A stretch of DNA of 64,000 bases, taken from NCBI GenBank assembly GCA_956465555.1, contig OY101120.1, positions 992,001 to 1,056,000 on the forward strand. The letters run 5' to 3'. This document shows positions 20,743-30,407 of the stretch, piece after piece; position 1 is the stretch's first letter; the number at the start of each line of letters is the position of its first letter. The translations under genes and the position numbers were made by a program. The stretch is from Nitzschia sp. pyKryTriq1. Lineage: Eukaryota; Bacillariophyta; Bacillariophyceae; Bacillariales; Bacillariaceae. The notes under the pieces are model-generated. The model made no database searches. It saw only the letters and a list, made by a program, of their open reading frames with translations, and was not told the origin of the DNA.

Positions 20743-21263
20743 TGAAGCAACTGGAATCAGCGATATAGTGAGTTCTATTAGATGAGGTTTTTAACATTCA
20801 AGGCGTCAATAGTAGAGTTGTTGTCATGAAAGAATTGTGTGTGTTTTGAATTTCTTTTGTTGCTACTGAAATGAAGTTGTAGCTTCCACGTCATTTTTTT
20901 CCTGAAGCGAAATCGATGAATGGTTGGTCGGATGTGTCGAAACGTCCGTCCATACACCCGTAAACGCACGCATATACACGGTCGCGCGCGGCGTGCGGTC
21001 GGAGAAAAAGAGAAAACGACAGAAACCCGCCACCAACACAAAACGCAAGGAGGGAAGATCGACGATGATGATGGTGACGCCTGACGCCTCTCTGTACAAG
21101 TATTATCAGTACCTGGGACGCTCTAATTACGTGGTACAATATTTCCCTCGAATGCACAATGCACCACTAAACCGTTGGGCGTTCCTTTGACAGAACTTTC
21201 GTTTCGAATTTTTTTCGTGGAGTACCCCTAGTTTGTTCCTACTAGGTAGTTTTCTTCGGTCGG
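20743..21263. other. Divergent promoter region
   Basis: About 520 bases between the J-protein gene and the NFACT-R gene. A short gcgcgcgg run is at about 20980-20990. No gene recognised. Confidence 0.4.
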
Positions 21264-22486
21264 ATGAGAAGCATTATTTGGGTATTGATGTGGCGACTTT
21301 CGTTGCGGGTAGCCTCATCGTCGCGAGGAGGAGGAGGAGGAGGAGTCCTTGCCTTTTCGACCACCGCTACTTCTGTGACATCACGGGGGACTTCTTGTGC
21401 AGCAGTAGCACCTCTGATCCGTGGTCCACTCGGAAACCTCCGTCAGGGATCGTCGCCTCCCAGCAGCAGCAAGCACAGCTCCAAACGACGACATGCTGGT
21501 TCTTATGCCACGAAATTCGTCGCATCCACTGCCACAGATGATCAAGAGTCTTCTTCTTCCACGGCAGAAACGATCAACCTAGCACCAGAAAGAACCTGGA
21601 ACGTTGGTGGGCTGCAAAAGGAAGTGTCGAGACTGACAGTACGATGCCACAAAAAGATTGGAAAGGCTCGGCAACGGCTTGACAAGGCTAACGAGGAGGT
21701 GGAGAGACTGACGTCCGACCCTAATGCCAGTCTGGAAGATTTAGAAAAATGTCCCAATGTGGAAGCCCTGGAGGCGGAGTTGCAGGAGCTTCAAATACGA
21801 TTAACCGATCTCAATAAACTCGAAGTTCTCTTGGGTGACGTCAATGGGAAGGGCAAGAATGTCATTTTGCCAGAGCATGTGGCAGACTTGGCGATTCAAC
21901 TAGAGATAGACGACGAACCGACTAAGCAGGACACCACGAAGGTCACCAAGAAAGAAAAGGGTCCTCGCAACATGCAATCTTTTCGACTCCCATACCGAAG
22001 ATTCTACACAAAGAACAAGACCGAAATCAGGGTAAGAAAAATGGTGGCATCATGATTTGATGACTGCATATAGTTAGTTTGAGTTGCAAGGGTTAACTTT
22101 TGCTTTTTGCTTCTCCTCATGATTCAAAGGTTGGAAAACAGGCAGAAGATAATGATGAGCTGACCCTGTCACTTGAGCACCGTGATTCTGCCGATTGGTG
22201 GATGCATGCCTCCGGTTGCCCTGGGTCGCATGTAGTTATTCGAAGTCACGATCAAAATTTGGACAATGAAGTTATTCTAGACGCGGCGGCGCTAGCAGCA
22301 CGACAGTCGAAATGTACCGGCAACGTTATCAAAGTGAGCATGACACGAGCGCGTGATATCAAGAAACCTCCAGGGGCCAAGGCAGGATTGGTACAGCTTA
22401 CGGGGCAGGTGCGAACAATTACCGTAAATATGAAGGAGGCTCAAGAGAGGTTGGATCGACTGGATGCTACTGTTCTCGTCAATTAA
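21264..22486 (+). CDS. Organelle-targeted NFACT-R domain protein
   Basis: Exon 1 is 21264-22031 and exon 2 is 22130-22486, joined in phase 0 across a 98-base GT-AG intron (374 residues). The N-terminus has a basic, Ser-rich targeting region of about 95 residues. Residues about 110-200 form a coiled coil (KARQRLDKANEEVERL, ALEAELQELQIRL). From RRFYTKNKTEIR across the splice to the end is the NFACT-R domain (DWWMHASGCPGSHVVIRS, KVSMTRARDIKKPPGAK, AGLVQLTG). In bacterial RqcH and eukaryotic NEMF this domain belongs to ribosome quality control factors that bind stalled large subunits. The N-terminal NFACT-N domain is missing, so tail synthesis is not expected from this protein alone. Confidence 0.85.
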
Positions 22487-22523
22487 AGTTGAGATTACCA
22501 TTTTAGCGCGTGTGTAGATAGCT

Positions 22524-22565
22524 CTACTCTCTCTCTCTCTCTCTCTGCTCTAGTAGAGAGAGTAG
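22524..22565. repeat. CT-repeat inverted repeat, possible 3' end hairpin
   Basis: Arms of 11 bases, ctactctctct at 22524-22534 and agagagagtag at 22555-22565, enclose a 20-base CT-rich loop. It lies 38 bases after the NFACT-R stop codon, so it could sit in the 3' UTR. Whether it forms in RNA is unknown. Confidence 0.5.
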
Positions 22566-22924
22566 TCATTGTCGTCTCTCGAGCTACTGACCGGATGTAC
22601 TAGTTGTAGCTCAAGCTTTCAACCCAAAACCCGTCAGTAAAGAGAATCTCGTGTGGAGTCAATTGAGTCCATTTTTTGATTTGCTACATTTTTAGCCTAT
22701 GGCAAAATTTTGGCTTTATTGAACGTTATACAGTCACGTATATCTCATTTCTAGTTTTCGGCGGCCGGCCGTGATCCTCTCACTAAATGTTTCCAAACAG
22801 CTCGACAAAACACGAAGGAAATGAGGAATGATGAGACGAAAGACGACCGGTTGTTTCTAGTTGAACGAACGGTTTCAATGTTCGAAATTGACAATGTTGA
22901 ATGTGGCAACACTCTTCAGTAAAT

Positions 22925-22982
22925 TTCTTTCTTACATACACCCCTCGTAGATATTCTTTCTTACATACACCCCTCGTAGATA
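22925..22982. repeat. 29-base tandem duplication
   Basis: The unit ttctttcttacatacacccc followed by tcgtagata occurs twice without a mismatch. Its length is not a multiple of three, so it is more likely in the 5' UTR than in coding sequence. Confidence 0.9.
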
Positions 22983-22987
22983 TCCCC

Positions 22988-25645
22988 ATGCGTCCAATTG
23001 TTCCTGTCACGCTCCATACGCACCTTCAAAGGAAGGCGGCCTCAAAGTCCGACGTCTTGGGAGGGGATCACGACGAAAAGCTAGACGAACTTGTCAGTCA
23101 GCTGGACCTCGTCCGTGAAGAGATTTTTGATGATCAGCTCAAAAGTGGCTTTAAGCAAGGACTGATTTCTGAGAGGGTTGAAGACTGTCGACGCAGCAAC
23201 CTGTTGGATCTGTCATCACAGATACAGCTACAAGCAGTGCAACTTCAGATCAACCCTGCGCACATCGAACAAATCTGTGACCAACTCACGTCTCTCCCAG
23301 AAGATTCGAATCATGATATGACACAGCAAAACGAAGGGGAGGATATTCTGGGGAGTTCCATGGCCCGCAGATTGATAAATTTATCTACACAGCTTCGAAA
23401 GCTGAGCGAAGGTGTACTCGGAAAGCACCGTGCTGAAAAATCAGTGTCTGGACTATCGGAAGCCACTGGTGCAACAAGTCCATCCTACACGTCTGATGAG
23501 AGCTCACATGGGAGCGATGGAGTCGAAAAGTCACAAGGCGAACCCGAAACGGAAGCAAACGAGTCCTTTGACTCTGAAAATGCTGGGGGCAATCTTTTAG
23601 AGGTAGAATTAGAAGAGACACCTGTGGACGAACATGACAAGTGTCCGGACGGTGACCTTCCATCGAAAAATTTCGAAGCGAGCCCGCCGAGTCGAGGAGA
23701 GAGTTTAGGAGATGAAGCCGAAATGAAAGTGAACAAGCCATGTGATTCTAAGGATGGCAGAGAAAATGTTCCAGAACAGAAACCGGTACAGTCGGCCACA
23801 AAACACAATGGCAGTTCCATGAACGACGGTAATCCATCAAGTGAAACAAAAGAAAACCCTCGATGTCGGGCAGAGATTTCACAAAAAGAGCCCGAAGGAG
23901 AAAATCTTACAAATATGAAATCACAAAAAGAGCCCGAAGGAGAAAATCTTACAAATATGAAATCACTAGAGATCCCTACGGATTATATTGGCGATTCCGA
24001 TAGGGACAACAATCTATCCACTGAAACCAACGAAAACCTCCCAGGACAATCAGATATTACGGTGAAGGAATCCAACCCAGAACCACAAGATCAGAATGAA
24101 TGGAAAAGGTACGACGAAGGCATATCGACAACAAACTTAGAAGATATGCCACATCAGGAGGGGCAATACCATCTTGAGGTGACCGACTTGCCAGCCGTCG
24201 AGGAAAATTGTCAAAGCGACGACGATTCGCGCAAGACATTATTTTATGAGAGTGAATCTAGAGAAGAAGCACCAGCTCTTTCAATTTCCAGCCGCCGTGA
24301 TCCAGAACAACTCAATGCCCAAGATGAAATTGCTTATTTTTTCCCAGAAACTATCACAGCACAGCTAGCACAGGATGCATCCACCGATTTGCACTGTCAT
24401 GCAAACCCTGAGCCGAACCTGATCGATTCCACACTATCAGTTGCCATCCAAAAGAGTAAGAAAGTTGAACCATCACTACAAGGCATTCCTGACATACTCT
24501 CGGAGAATGAACGGGTAGAGGATAAAGACAGTGCGGCCAAAACACCCATAGCTCGAACAATTGAACAAGACAAACGTTACACCGAAGAAAAGCCACCAAT
24601 GCTGTCGACCGTCAGCAACCTTGTAGACGAACCCAAGGAGATCTCTCCAACAAAGCTATCAAGACGTACCCCGAACAAAGTTCAGAGGAATCAATCAGAG
24701 GAGCTCCACCAATCGTCAAATACTGCTCCAGATCGCAGCAGTAGAATGCTTCGCATAGAAAAACAAAAGGTTCGACGACGAGAGAGTCACCAGAGAAACC
24801 CAGAGAGCAAAAGTGGGACTACCGAAGTCGTTAGTGACGATCTGAAGGAAGAAGTGCCAACAACAAAGCATTCCAGAGTGACCAGATTGAATTCCGAGAG
24901 ACAGGAAATGACAAGAGATCATGTGAAACATACGTGCAAGGATATAAAAATGTACGCAGAGGGTCATAAGCATGTCAGACAAGGAAGAAGCCCTAGTAGT
25001 TCGCTTTCGAAAGATATCCGAAAGAAACAAATCGACAGAATGCTGGCTGAACGTGTCGGGCTCGAACGAGCAGCAGGTACACCATCTCTTGCTGCAGAAA
25101 GAACGCCCAAGCTAGCGAACAGCCACCTGCTTGCAGTGCAAGCCGGGATACGACGAGCAAAGGCTGCAGAGATGATCCCTTCCGAACATTCACTAGAGGC
25201 AGCCTACAAAAAACGCCGGGAGGAAAAGGGTCTAGCAGACAACTGTGGGATCAAGGATCCCAGTCGACCTAGGTTGCGCGAGGCTTCAAAGTATAGGCCG
25301 ACGAAAGATGGTGCAAATGATGTGGAAAGAATGAGGTTGAAACGAGAGGGCATTGCTAGTCGTAGCTTAGAACAACGAGAAACAGATCAAAGCGAGCGTC
25401 GGTGTGTTTTGAAAAAGAAGCAAAAGGCGATTGCGACCTCAAAAAAGCAGAAAGTCCACCGACCTGAGACTCAAATAGTCGAACGAAATGAAAGAGAAGG
25501 CTCAAACATTGCCGCGAAGCCAGCGTCGCCAACGGATCAACGCACAAAGATTTCATCGAGGAAACAGGCGGATGGGCCGATGGATACGACGACTCGTGCC
25601 AAAAGATTAGTAAGGAAAACTGCCAGTAGACCTAGTCGATCGTAA
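22988..25645 (+). CDS. Long charged disordered protein, unknown
   Basis: 885 residues from the ATG at 22988; an in-frame ATG at 22901 would add 29 residues but would run through a 29-base tandem repeat, so I prefer the later start. The first 170 residues are partly helical (KLDELVSQLDLVREEIFDDQ, ARRLINLSTQLRKLSEGVLG). The middle 400 are acidic and repeat-like, with a perfect in-frame doubling of SQKEPEGENLTNMK. The last 300 are strongly basic, rich in Arg, Lys and Glu (RKKQIDRMLAERVGLERAAG, YKKRREEKGL). No known domain is recognised. Composition fits a nuclear or cytoskeletal scaffold, which is inference only. Confidence 0.72.
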   Translation: MRPIVPVTLHTHLQRKAASKSDVLGGDHDEKLDELVSQLDLVREEIFDDQLKSGFKQGLISERVEDCRRSNLLDLSSQIQLQAVQLQINPAHIEQICDQLTSLPEDSNHDMTQQNEGEDILGSSMARRLINLSTQLRKLSEGVLGKHRAEKSVSGLSEATGATSPSYTSDESSHGSDGVEKSQGEPETEANESFDSENAGGNLLEVELEETPVDEHDKCPDGDLPSKNFEASPPSRGESLGDEAEMKVNKPCDSKDGRENVPEQKPVQSATKHNGSSMNDGNPSSETKENPRCRAEISQKEPEGENLTNMKSQKEPEGENLTNMKSLEIPTDYIGDSDRDNNLSTETNENLPGQSDITVKESNPEPQDQNEWKRYDEGISTTNLEDMPHQEGQYHLEVTDLPAVEENCQSDDDSRKTLFYESESREEAPALSISSRRDPEQLNAQDEIAYFFPETITAQLAQDASTDLHCHANPEPNLIDSTLSVAIQKSKKVEPSLQGIPDILSENERVEDKDSAAKTPIARTIEQDKRYTEEKPPMLSTVSNLVDEPKEISPTKLSRRTPNKVQRNQSEELHQSSNTAPDRSSRMLRIEKQKVRRRESHQRNPESKSGTTEVVSDDLKEEVPTTKHSRVTRLNSERQEMTRDHVKHTCKDIKMYAEGHKHVRQGRSPSSSLSKDIRKKQIDRMLAERVGLERAAGTPSLAAERTPKLANSHLLAVQAGIRRAKAAEMIPSEHSLEAAYKKRREEKGLADNCGIKDPSRPRLREASKYRPTKDGANDVERMRLKREGIASRSLEQRETDQSERRCVLKKKQKAIATSKKQKVHRPETQIVERNEREGSNIAAKPASPTDQRTKISSRKQADGPMDTTTRAKRLVRKTASRPSRS
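23879..23962 (+). repeat. 42-base in-frame tandem duplication
   Basis: Two identical 42-base copies encode SQKEPEGENLTNMK twice. Absence of any difference suggests a recent duplication. Confidence 0.95.
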
Positions 25646-25673
25646 AGATGGGGGGGGGGCAATATTAGACGTT

Positions 25674-27044
25674 TCATAAATATTGTAACCTTGGTCCTTG
25701 CAAACTCATTCCCTCAATCCATATGACCAAAGGATGTCTCGGATTCGGAACAAAATCAAGCACACGTTCTCCGTGATCGTTCATCGTCCCCATGTCGGCA
25801 AAGGAATACGAGATTCTCCCCGGCCCAATGGTTTCATTTCTACCGTCATTCAGCCAGTGCATCAATGCGTTGGTAGTATCTCTAGCTTGTGCATCCCGAA
25901 ACATGTCGTTGGACAGCACAAATCCAGGCCCTTCTCCATTTCGTCTCAAGGATCGGGCCTCTTCCCGTCTCGCTATCGTCAATGCGTACGCGTCGTCATC
26001 ATCGGCAGGAGGAGAAGTAACGATCAACCCCCTGGTTTGCAACTTGTTCAGAACATCTTGTTGCGCCATGTCCATGCTGATATTCCACTTGGACGAATTC
26101 CCAGATCGTTGTTGTTGTTGTGGCTTGCTTCGAAACCAATACTGGGGCAAGACCACCAGGACGCGTAACCCAGCGGACTGAAAGTATTCGACAGCCACTT
26201 GAATGCCCGAAGCGTCGGGATCCGATGATCCTTTCGAATACATCCCCGCGACGGCAGTCCCATACGCGTGGGCAACATTGGCTCCATCGAGGACTACCAT
26301 CGGTGCCTTGTGACCGTGGTCCTCGACTCCGACCATCTTTTCCGACGATGGAATAATACTGGACGGATGCTGGTGGTCGGCTCCTATCGTATACGTCGTC
26401 TGTACGACAGCGTGCGAAGATGGTATGGGAGCAGAAGAGGAGGATCCAATACTGGAATAGGTATGATGATGATGACCATGTGGATGATACTGAGCAGCTG
26501 CTGGATGAGGCGGAACATTATGCTCATGTGCAGCAACGAATTCCGTTTCCATTTCCATCTCATGCGAATTGACGGTTGTTGTGGAGTGTGCTGGGTGAGT
26601 GTCATACCCAATAGTGGTATGATCTTGCTGAGTACTAATGGTATGGTGACGTGGGCAGTGATGCGTCAACGAGGCATGTGGGGATCGAATCTCTGCATTC
26701 CAAGTCGAGTGTGGAGTGCTAGAATGAGAGGATGTGGTGTGGTAGTCCGCGTGAAGAGGACGGGATGTTTCACCACCAATTTGATAACTGGTCGACGACG
26801 ACTGACTTTGTCGCTTGGGCGCGAACTTGAAACCAGGCGACTTTTTAGCAGCCATTTGAAGGGACGATGTTACTTTGGGGCTCGCCGCTGAGGATGCAGT
26901 AGGGCGAGCCATTATCCGGCCGTGATCATCGTTGTCGTCGTCCATTTCATGGTCGTCATAATGAGCCACGCGTCGAGGCTCCTCGTTGGATCCTGGACCG
27001 TAGATCGGTGCCCCTTCTTCGACAAGACGAGGTCGGACTGACAT
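25674..27044 (-). CDS. NYN (Zc3h12a-type) RNase domain protein
   Basis: 456 residues, one exon. The C-terminal 200 residues form a PIN/NYN nuclease like that of Regnase-1: VVLDGANVAHAYG near residue 250 gives the first catalytic Asp, ADDDDAYALTIARREEA gives an acidic cluster, and GFVLSNDMFRDAQARD gives the last Asp pair. The family cuts structured RNA, often mRNA 3' UTRs, or processes tRNA. The N-terminal 240 residues are low complexity, with many His, Ser, Thr and Gln (HHHHTYSSIGSSSSAPIPSS), probably disordered and suited to condensates. No CCCH finger is seen. Its 3' end is 28 bases from the convergent neighbour. Confidence 0.87.
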   Translation of the reverse strand: MSVRPRLVEEGAPIYGPGSNEEPRRVAHYDDHEMDDDNDDHGRIMARPTASSAASPKVTSSLQMAAKKSPGFKFAPKRQSQSSSTSYQIGGETSRPLHADYHTTSSHSSTPHSTWNAEIRSPHASLTHHCPRHHTISTQQDHTTIGYDTHPAHSTTTVNSHEMEMETEFVAAHEHNVPPHPAAAQYHPHGHHHHTYSSIGSSSSAPIPSSHAVVQTTYTIGADHQHPSSIIPSSEKMVGVEDHGHKAPMVVLDGANVAHAYGTAVAGMYSKGSSDPDASGIQVAVEYFQSAGLRVLVVLPQYWFRSKPQQQQRSGNSSKWNISMDMAQQDVLNKLQTRGLIVTSPPADDDDAYALTIARREEARSLRRNGEGPGFVLSNDMFRDAQARDTTNALMHWLNDGRNETIGPGRISYSFADMGTMNDHGERVLDFVPNPRHPLVIWIEGMSLQGPRLQYL

Positions 27045-27582
27045 ACCAACAGGGGCGTCGGAACTCGGAACTTAGATCAAAAATAATATGTAGACTGCTG
27101 TAATGAAAAGATGATAGCGACGAGTACTGTACCGATGTTTATAATACACCGTTAGGGGGGGATTGTTTATTGACTGCGTTTGATGCCTCGTCTTTCTTCT
27201 TTCATCTTCTGCATTTGTGCGTTGTGCGTTTTCGTCTTCGTGCGTTAGCGGCCAAAACAAACTTTTTAACTTTAACACGCTGTTTCGTTGAGGTCGAACG
27301 AATCCAGAACTCGCCATCTGCAGGCAGGCGCGCGCTCTTCACTACAGTAGACTCTACCGGTAGGTACTTGTGGTACAGTACATACATACCCGGAGTACCA
27401 GTACCGGTCGTACTGTGGTACGAACTTCGATCGTCCAGACCCACACAACACAACGCGGCTTTTCTTGGCTGAATTTCATGATCATCTTTCGCATCTTTTG
27501 GCTGCTCTGCTGTTGTTATTGTTATTGTTGTTGTTGTTGCTGTTGTTCGTTCTTCCTCTACCAATCCATTGGATTGCCCAAC
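27045..27582. other. Divergent promoter region with GTAC palindromes
   Basis: About 540 bases. GTAC/ACCGGT words cluster at 27354-27425. A tgttgttattgttattgttg repeat at 27510-27545 precedes the next start. No gene seen. Confidence 0.4.
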
Positions 27583-28188
27583 ATGACGTCCACATATGCC
27601 TCTTCCATGTCGTTATTGGTAAAGATGCAGGCCCTGATAGAAGTCGAGCGGTCCTTGACGGCGACGTTGGAACGAGTGGACCCATGGTTGCCCCAGAACA
27701 CCCTCAAGCCATCATCACGTGCATATGCGAAACGCGTCCGTCCAATTCCTACCAACATGGAGCAAGTTGAACAAGTCTTGGCTGTGGCCCGGAGCTATTC
27801 AAGTCGGACTTCAGCCCCTGCTGGATGGAATCCCGCAGCACCCGTAATTGGGTTTTCCACCCCCAATCCGATGCCGCATCAGCTTCGGGGAGGCGCCCTG
27901 GCAGCCTTACAATTGGAACGAGCACGCCAAGAAGAACGAAGTCAAAAGAGAAAGCGACAGGAGGAAGAACAAGAAAAGGCAAAAGCAAAGAAAATGGCAG
28001 AAGAAAAAGAGAGCAAAAGCAACAAACCAGCAGGGACGAACCAACCAGTTGCACCAATGGATTCGGCGCCTACAAAGCCTGGAAGTCAATCTGTGCGGAG
28101 GGCGTCTCGTCCAGCTCCTCAAGTTCTCCAGACGACAATGAACTTGAGTGACTCCAGTAGTAGCGAAGAGGAGAGTGACGAAGAATAA
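27583..28188 (+). CDS. MED4: MED4-like Mediator subunit
   Basis: 201 residues from the ATG at 27583 (aacATGacg); the frame is open further upstream but that part is repeat-encoded Cys and does not resemble protein. Residues 5-75 form two predicted helices (LLVKMQALIEVERSLTATLE, MEQVEQVLAVARSYS). Then comes SRTSAPAGWNP and a Pro-rich stretch ending in HQLRGGALAALQLE, matching the MED4 pattern in which a TSAP-P motif follows the second helix and a conserved RxGxL segment follows that. The C-terminal 90 residues are basic, then acidic (SDSSSSEEESDEE). Mediator links transcription factors to RNA polymerase II. The call rests on the short motif; other coiled-coil Mediator subunits are possible. 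Confidence 0.68.
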   Translation: MTSTYASSMSLLVKMQALIEVERSLTATLERVDPWLPQNTLKPSSRAYAKRVRPIPTNMEQVEQVLAVARSYSSRTSAPAGWNPAAPVIGFSTPNPMPHQLRGGALAALQLERARQEERSQKRKRQEEEQEKAKAKKMAEEKESKSNKPAGTNQPVAPMDSAPTKPGSQSVRRASRPAPQVLQTTMNLSDSSSSEEESDEE

Positions 28189-28638
28189 ATATGGTCGCGT
28201 AAGATTTGGTGCTAGAAAGCTTTTGATTGCCACTTCATTTTTCTGGAAAAGATTGCAGCTAAGCGTTCTACAAAAAACAATCATGCTACTTCCGACTTCG
28301 TACAGATAGCGAGTAGCGGAACCAAAGAACTATTCTAATGGAAGCTTGGTGTGTGATAGTTTCCTAGTAGATCAGCCTTTATCTCCAGCGTCTCGCTTCT
28401 GCGAGCGTGTCTCTGGATGTCTTGGTCCTTTCGTAGCATCATGGAAGCAACTGTTGTTCCATGAAATACTACCGTACATAGATCGACGATGATTTCTCGG
28501 CATTTTATGGTTCCTACCTCGACCACTTGTGGTGATGTGTGGGATGATGACAAGCACTGTCATCTAAGAGTAGCCCGCGGTGGTGGCGAGATCTTGCAGC
28601 AAGCTCTGTCGGTTCACACATGTGGGGAACCAACTGGC
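28189..28638. other. Intergenic, convergent 3' ends
   Basis: About 450 bases between convergent genes, probably 3' UTRs. Short frames on both strands look random. No repeat recognised. Confidence 0.4.
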
Positions 28639-29452
28639 TTATCCAATCGACGCACGACGATCGTGAGATCTTGGACGACTCAAATCGCTATTCCATCGTT
28701 TCAAGCGAGGAAGTGGCGACAAAATATCCTCCTTTAGTTCAAGGCGTGCGTCCTTTGCGTCCTCGTGAGCCAATGAAACGGCCCGTTCTCTAGCGCCTCT
28801 CGAATGTTTCAGGCTAACCTGCCGGAATCGAGCAAGGTCGGGGAATGTCTTTTCCGCCTTTTGTCGTTCTTCTTCCGCCTTAAGCGCTTTTCTCAGAGCC
28901 TTCTTCTCTCCAGCCTCTCGGCGACCAAGTCGTTCATCTGTCAGATTCTCCAAGCCTCGAAGGCTGTACTTTTCGGTATCAAAACTTACTGAAGCCGCTC
29001 GCTTTGATGCGATGTAGCCATATGAAGTCAATTTCCTGTCCTTATCAAATTTGGCGTAATCATCGTTCTGTGGGGGGGGGGAGAATGAGAATTGGAGATG
29101 GGATGAGAATGCAGAATCATCAAAGGGTGCTTCAGTGTAGAGTTGAATCGTATCAGTCAGCAAGCTAGCTACTGCTTACCTGATACCAACTTTCTTGAAC
29201 TTCTTCCGGAGTGATGGAGGAGTAATCATTCTGTGGAATTTCAGTAACTAATCTCGTCTCGTCTTCTGGGAAACTGACTGTCTTTCGGGGAGTCTCGAGG
29301 TGTCCTTGTGCGTCGCAGCGCTTTGAGCAACCATCGCGACTTTCGAGAGTCTGGTCCGAGTTTCTCCATGAATTACGCCAGACTCCGGCTAGCATTCGGA
29401 AACTTATTCGCCTGTCTCCTTTCTGGGAAGCTGGTTCTGTTGAGAGCACCAT
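28639..29452 (-). CDS. Unknown protein with PP1-docking-like RVxF motif
   Basis: Exon 1 is 29452-29180 and exon 2 is 29067-28639, phase 0, 112-base intron (233 residues). The join reads ESWYQ|NDDYAKF. The first 55 residues are basic and disordered. At about residues 56-61 is RKTVSF, which fits the RVxF motif by which regulators dock to protein phosphatase 1. Next come DETRLVTEIP and PEEVQESWYQNDDYAKFDKD, then SLRGLENL and a charged helix. I believe this WY-x-xxDY followed by RGLE layout is common in uncharacterised diatom proteins, but I cannot name a family. A C run (ccccccccc in the complement) lies just inside the intron. Confidence 0.7.
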
Positions 29453-30407
29453 CTTCGTAGTTTAATTTATTGCTGTTGCTGATGGTCAGCAATAATGAAT
29501 AATAGTCAAGTTTTGTTTTTTAGCGCTACTGTATGTAGAGCTGTTGTGTTGTTCGTTTGTTTGTTTTTTATGTGTGCTTTGGCCCGCTGGCCTTCAAAAG
29601 CGGTTGATCCGTGCGAAAATGGAATTCAAATCCGGGTTCTCACTTCATGCAGTTTCATGTACAAACTGTACATGGTACTGTGCTCGTACTGTACCTGGTA
29701 GAACAACTACGAGGTCCTACACACTGTGACTATTTCTGCGGGAGTGTTACGATGATCATTATTTTTTATTTGAGATATTCGTAGAGGACCTCGTTTAGTC
29801 TTGCTATGACCTTGCAACGATGTGTCCATTAACAAATACGAATTTCGAGCTTTCTTGATATACAAAGGACATATTTATTAACTAGATGAAATTTAATTAC
29901 TCATGTTTTCGAAATGTCTGAGGAATGTCGAGGATGACCGAGGCGGGGTGAGACCCTATGCCTCAGTTGATCCAGAAATTGAGTCGAAGATTAGATACGT
30001 ATATTATAACGCCGCCTGTGATGACTCTTGTTGGGCACGTCAACATGATATTTATTTTACTTAAATTAAATGACTACCCATTTAACGAAGAATGTTCCAG
30101 CAGTCATCGTCGGTTCGGTTTCTATCGCCAACGCCGCACGTACGTCCGACGAACAAGCACCTCGCTCCCTACTAGCAGATAGGTACCGGTAGGTTCCCCG
30201 CCTGGAGATGGGTACATAGAGAAAATGGAAAGCGTGCCAGTCAGGTCCCTTCTCTCTTTCTCTCATCATCATCCGCCTAACCACATCGTGAGGTTGTCAA
30301 CTATCTACGATAACAGTCTCACACATCCACCATCCACCGCAATAATACAGTATTATGCTTGTACGAATGATGACATTATTTTGCTTACGTCCTTGATTGC
30401 CTGTCCG
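29453..30407. other. Divergent promoter region
   Basis: About 950 bases without a supportable gene. A GTAC cluster lies at 29660-29702 and an ACCGG word at 30182-30190. AT-rich at 29755-29900. The ThiE/TenI-like frame is open back to 30225, but that part has no conserved content. Confidence 0.4.

Larger units (their letters stand above)
22487..22987. other. Intergenic with CT hairpin and a tandem repeat
   Basis: About 500 bases. Just after the NFACT-R stop is a CT-repeat hairpin (22524-22565). Near the right end is a 29-base tandem duplication (22925-22982) just before the next start codon. No other feature seen. Confidence 0.45.

Noticed and set aside
29570-29650. Sequence resembling a tRNA B box (attcaaatccgggt)
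   Set aside because: There is no matching A box, acceptor stem or anticodon arm around it.
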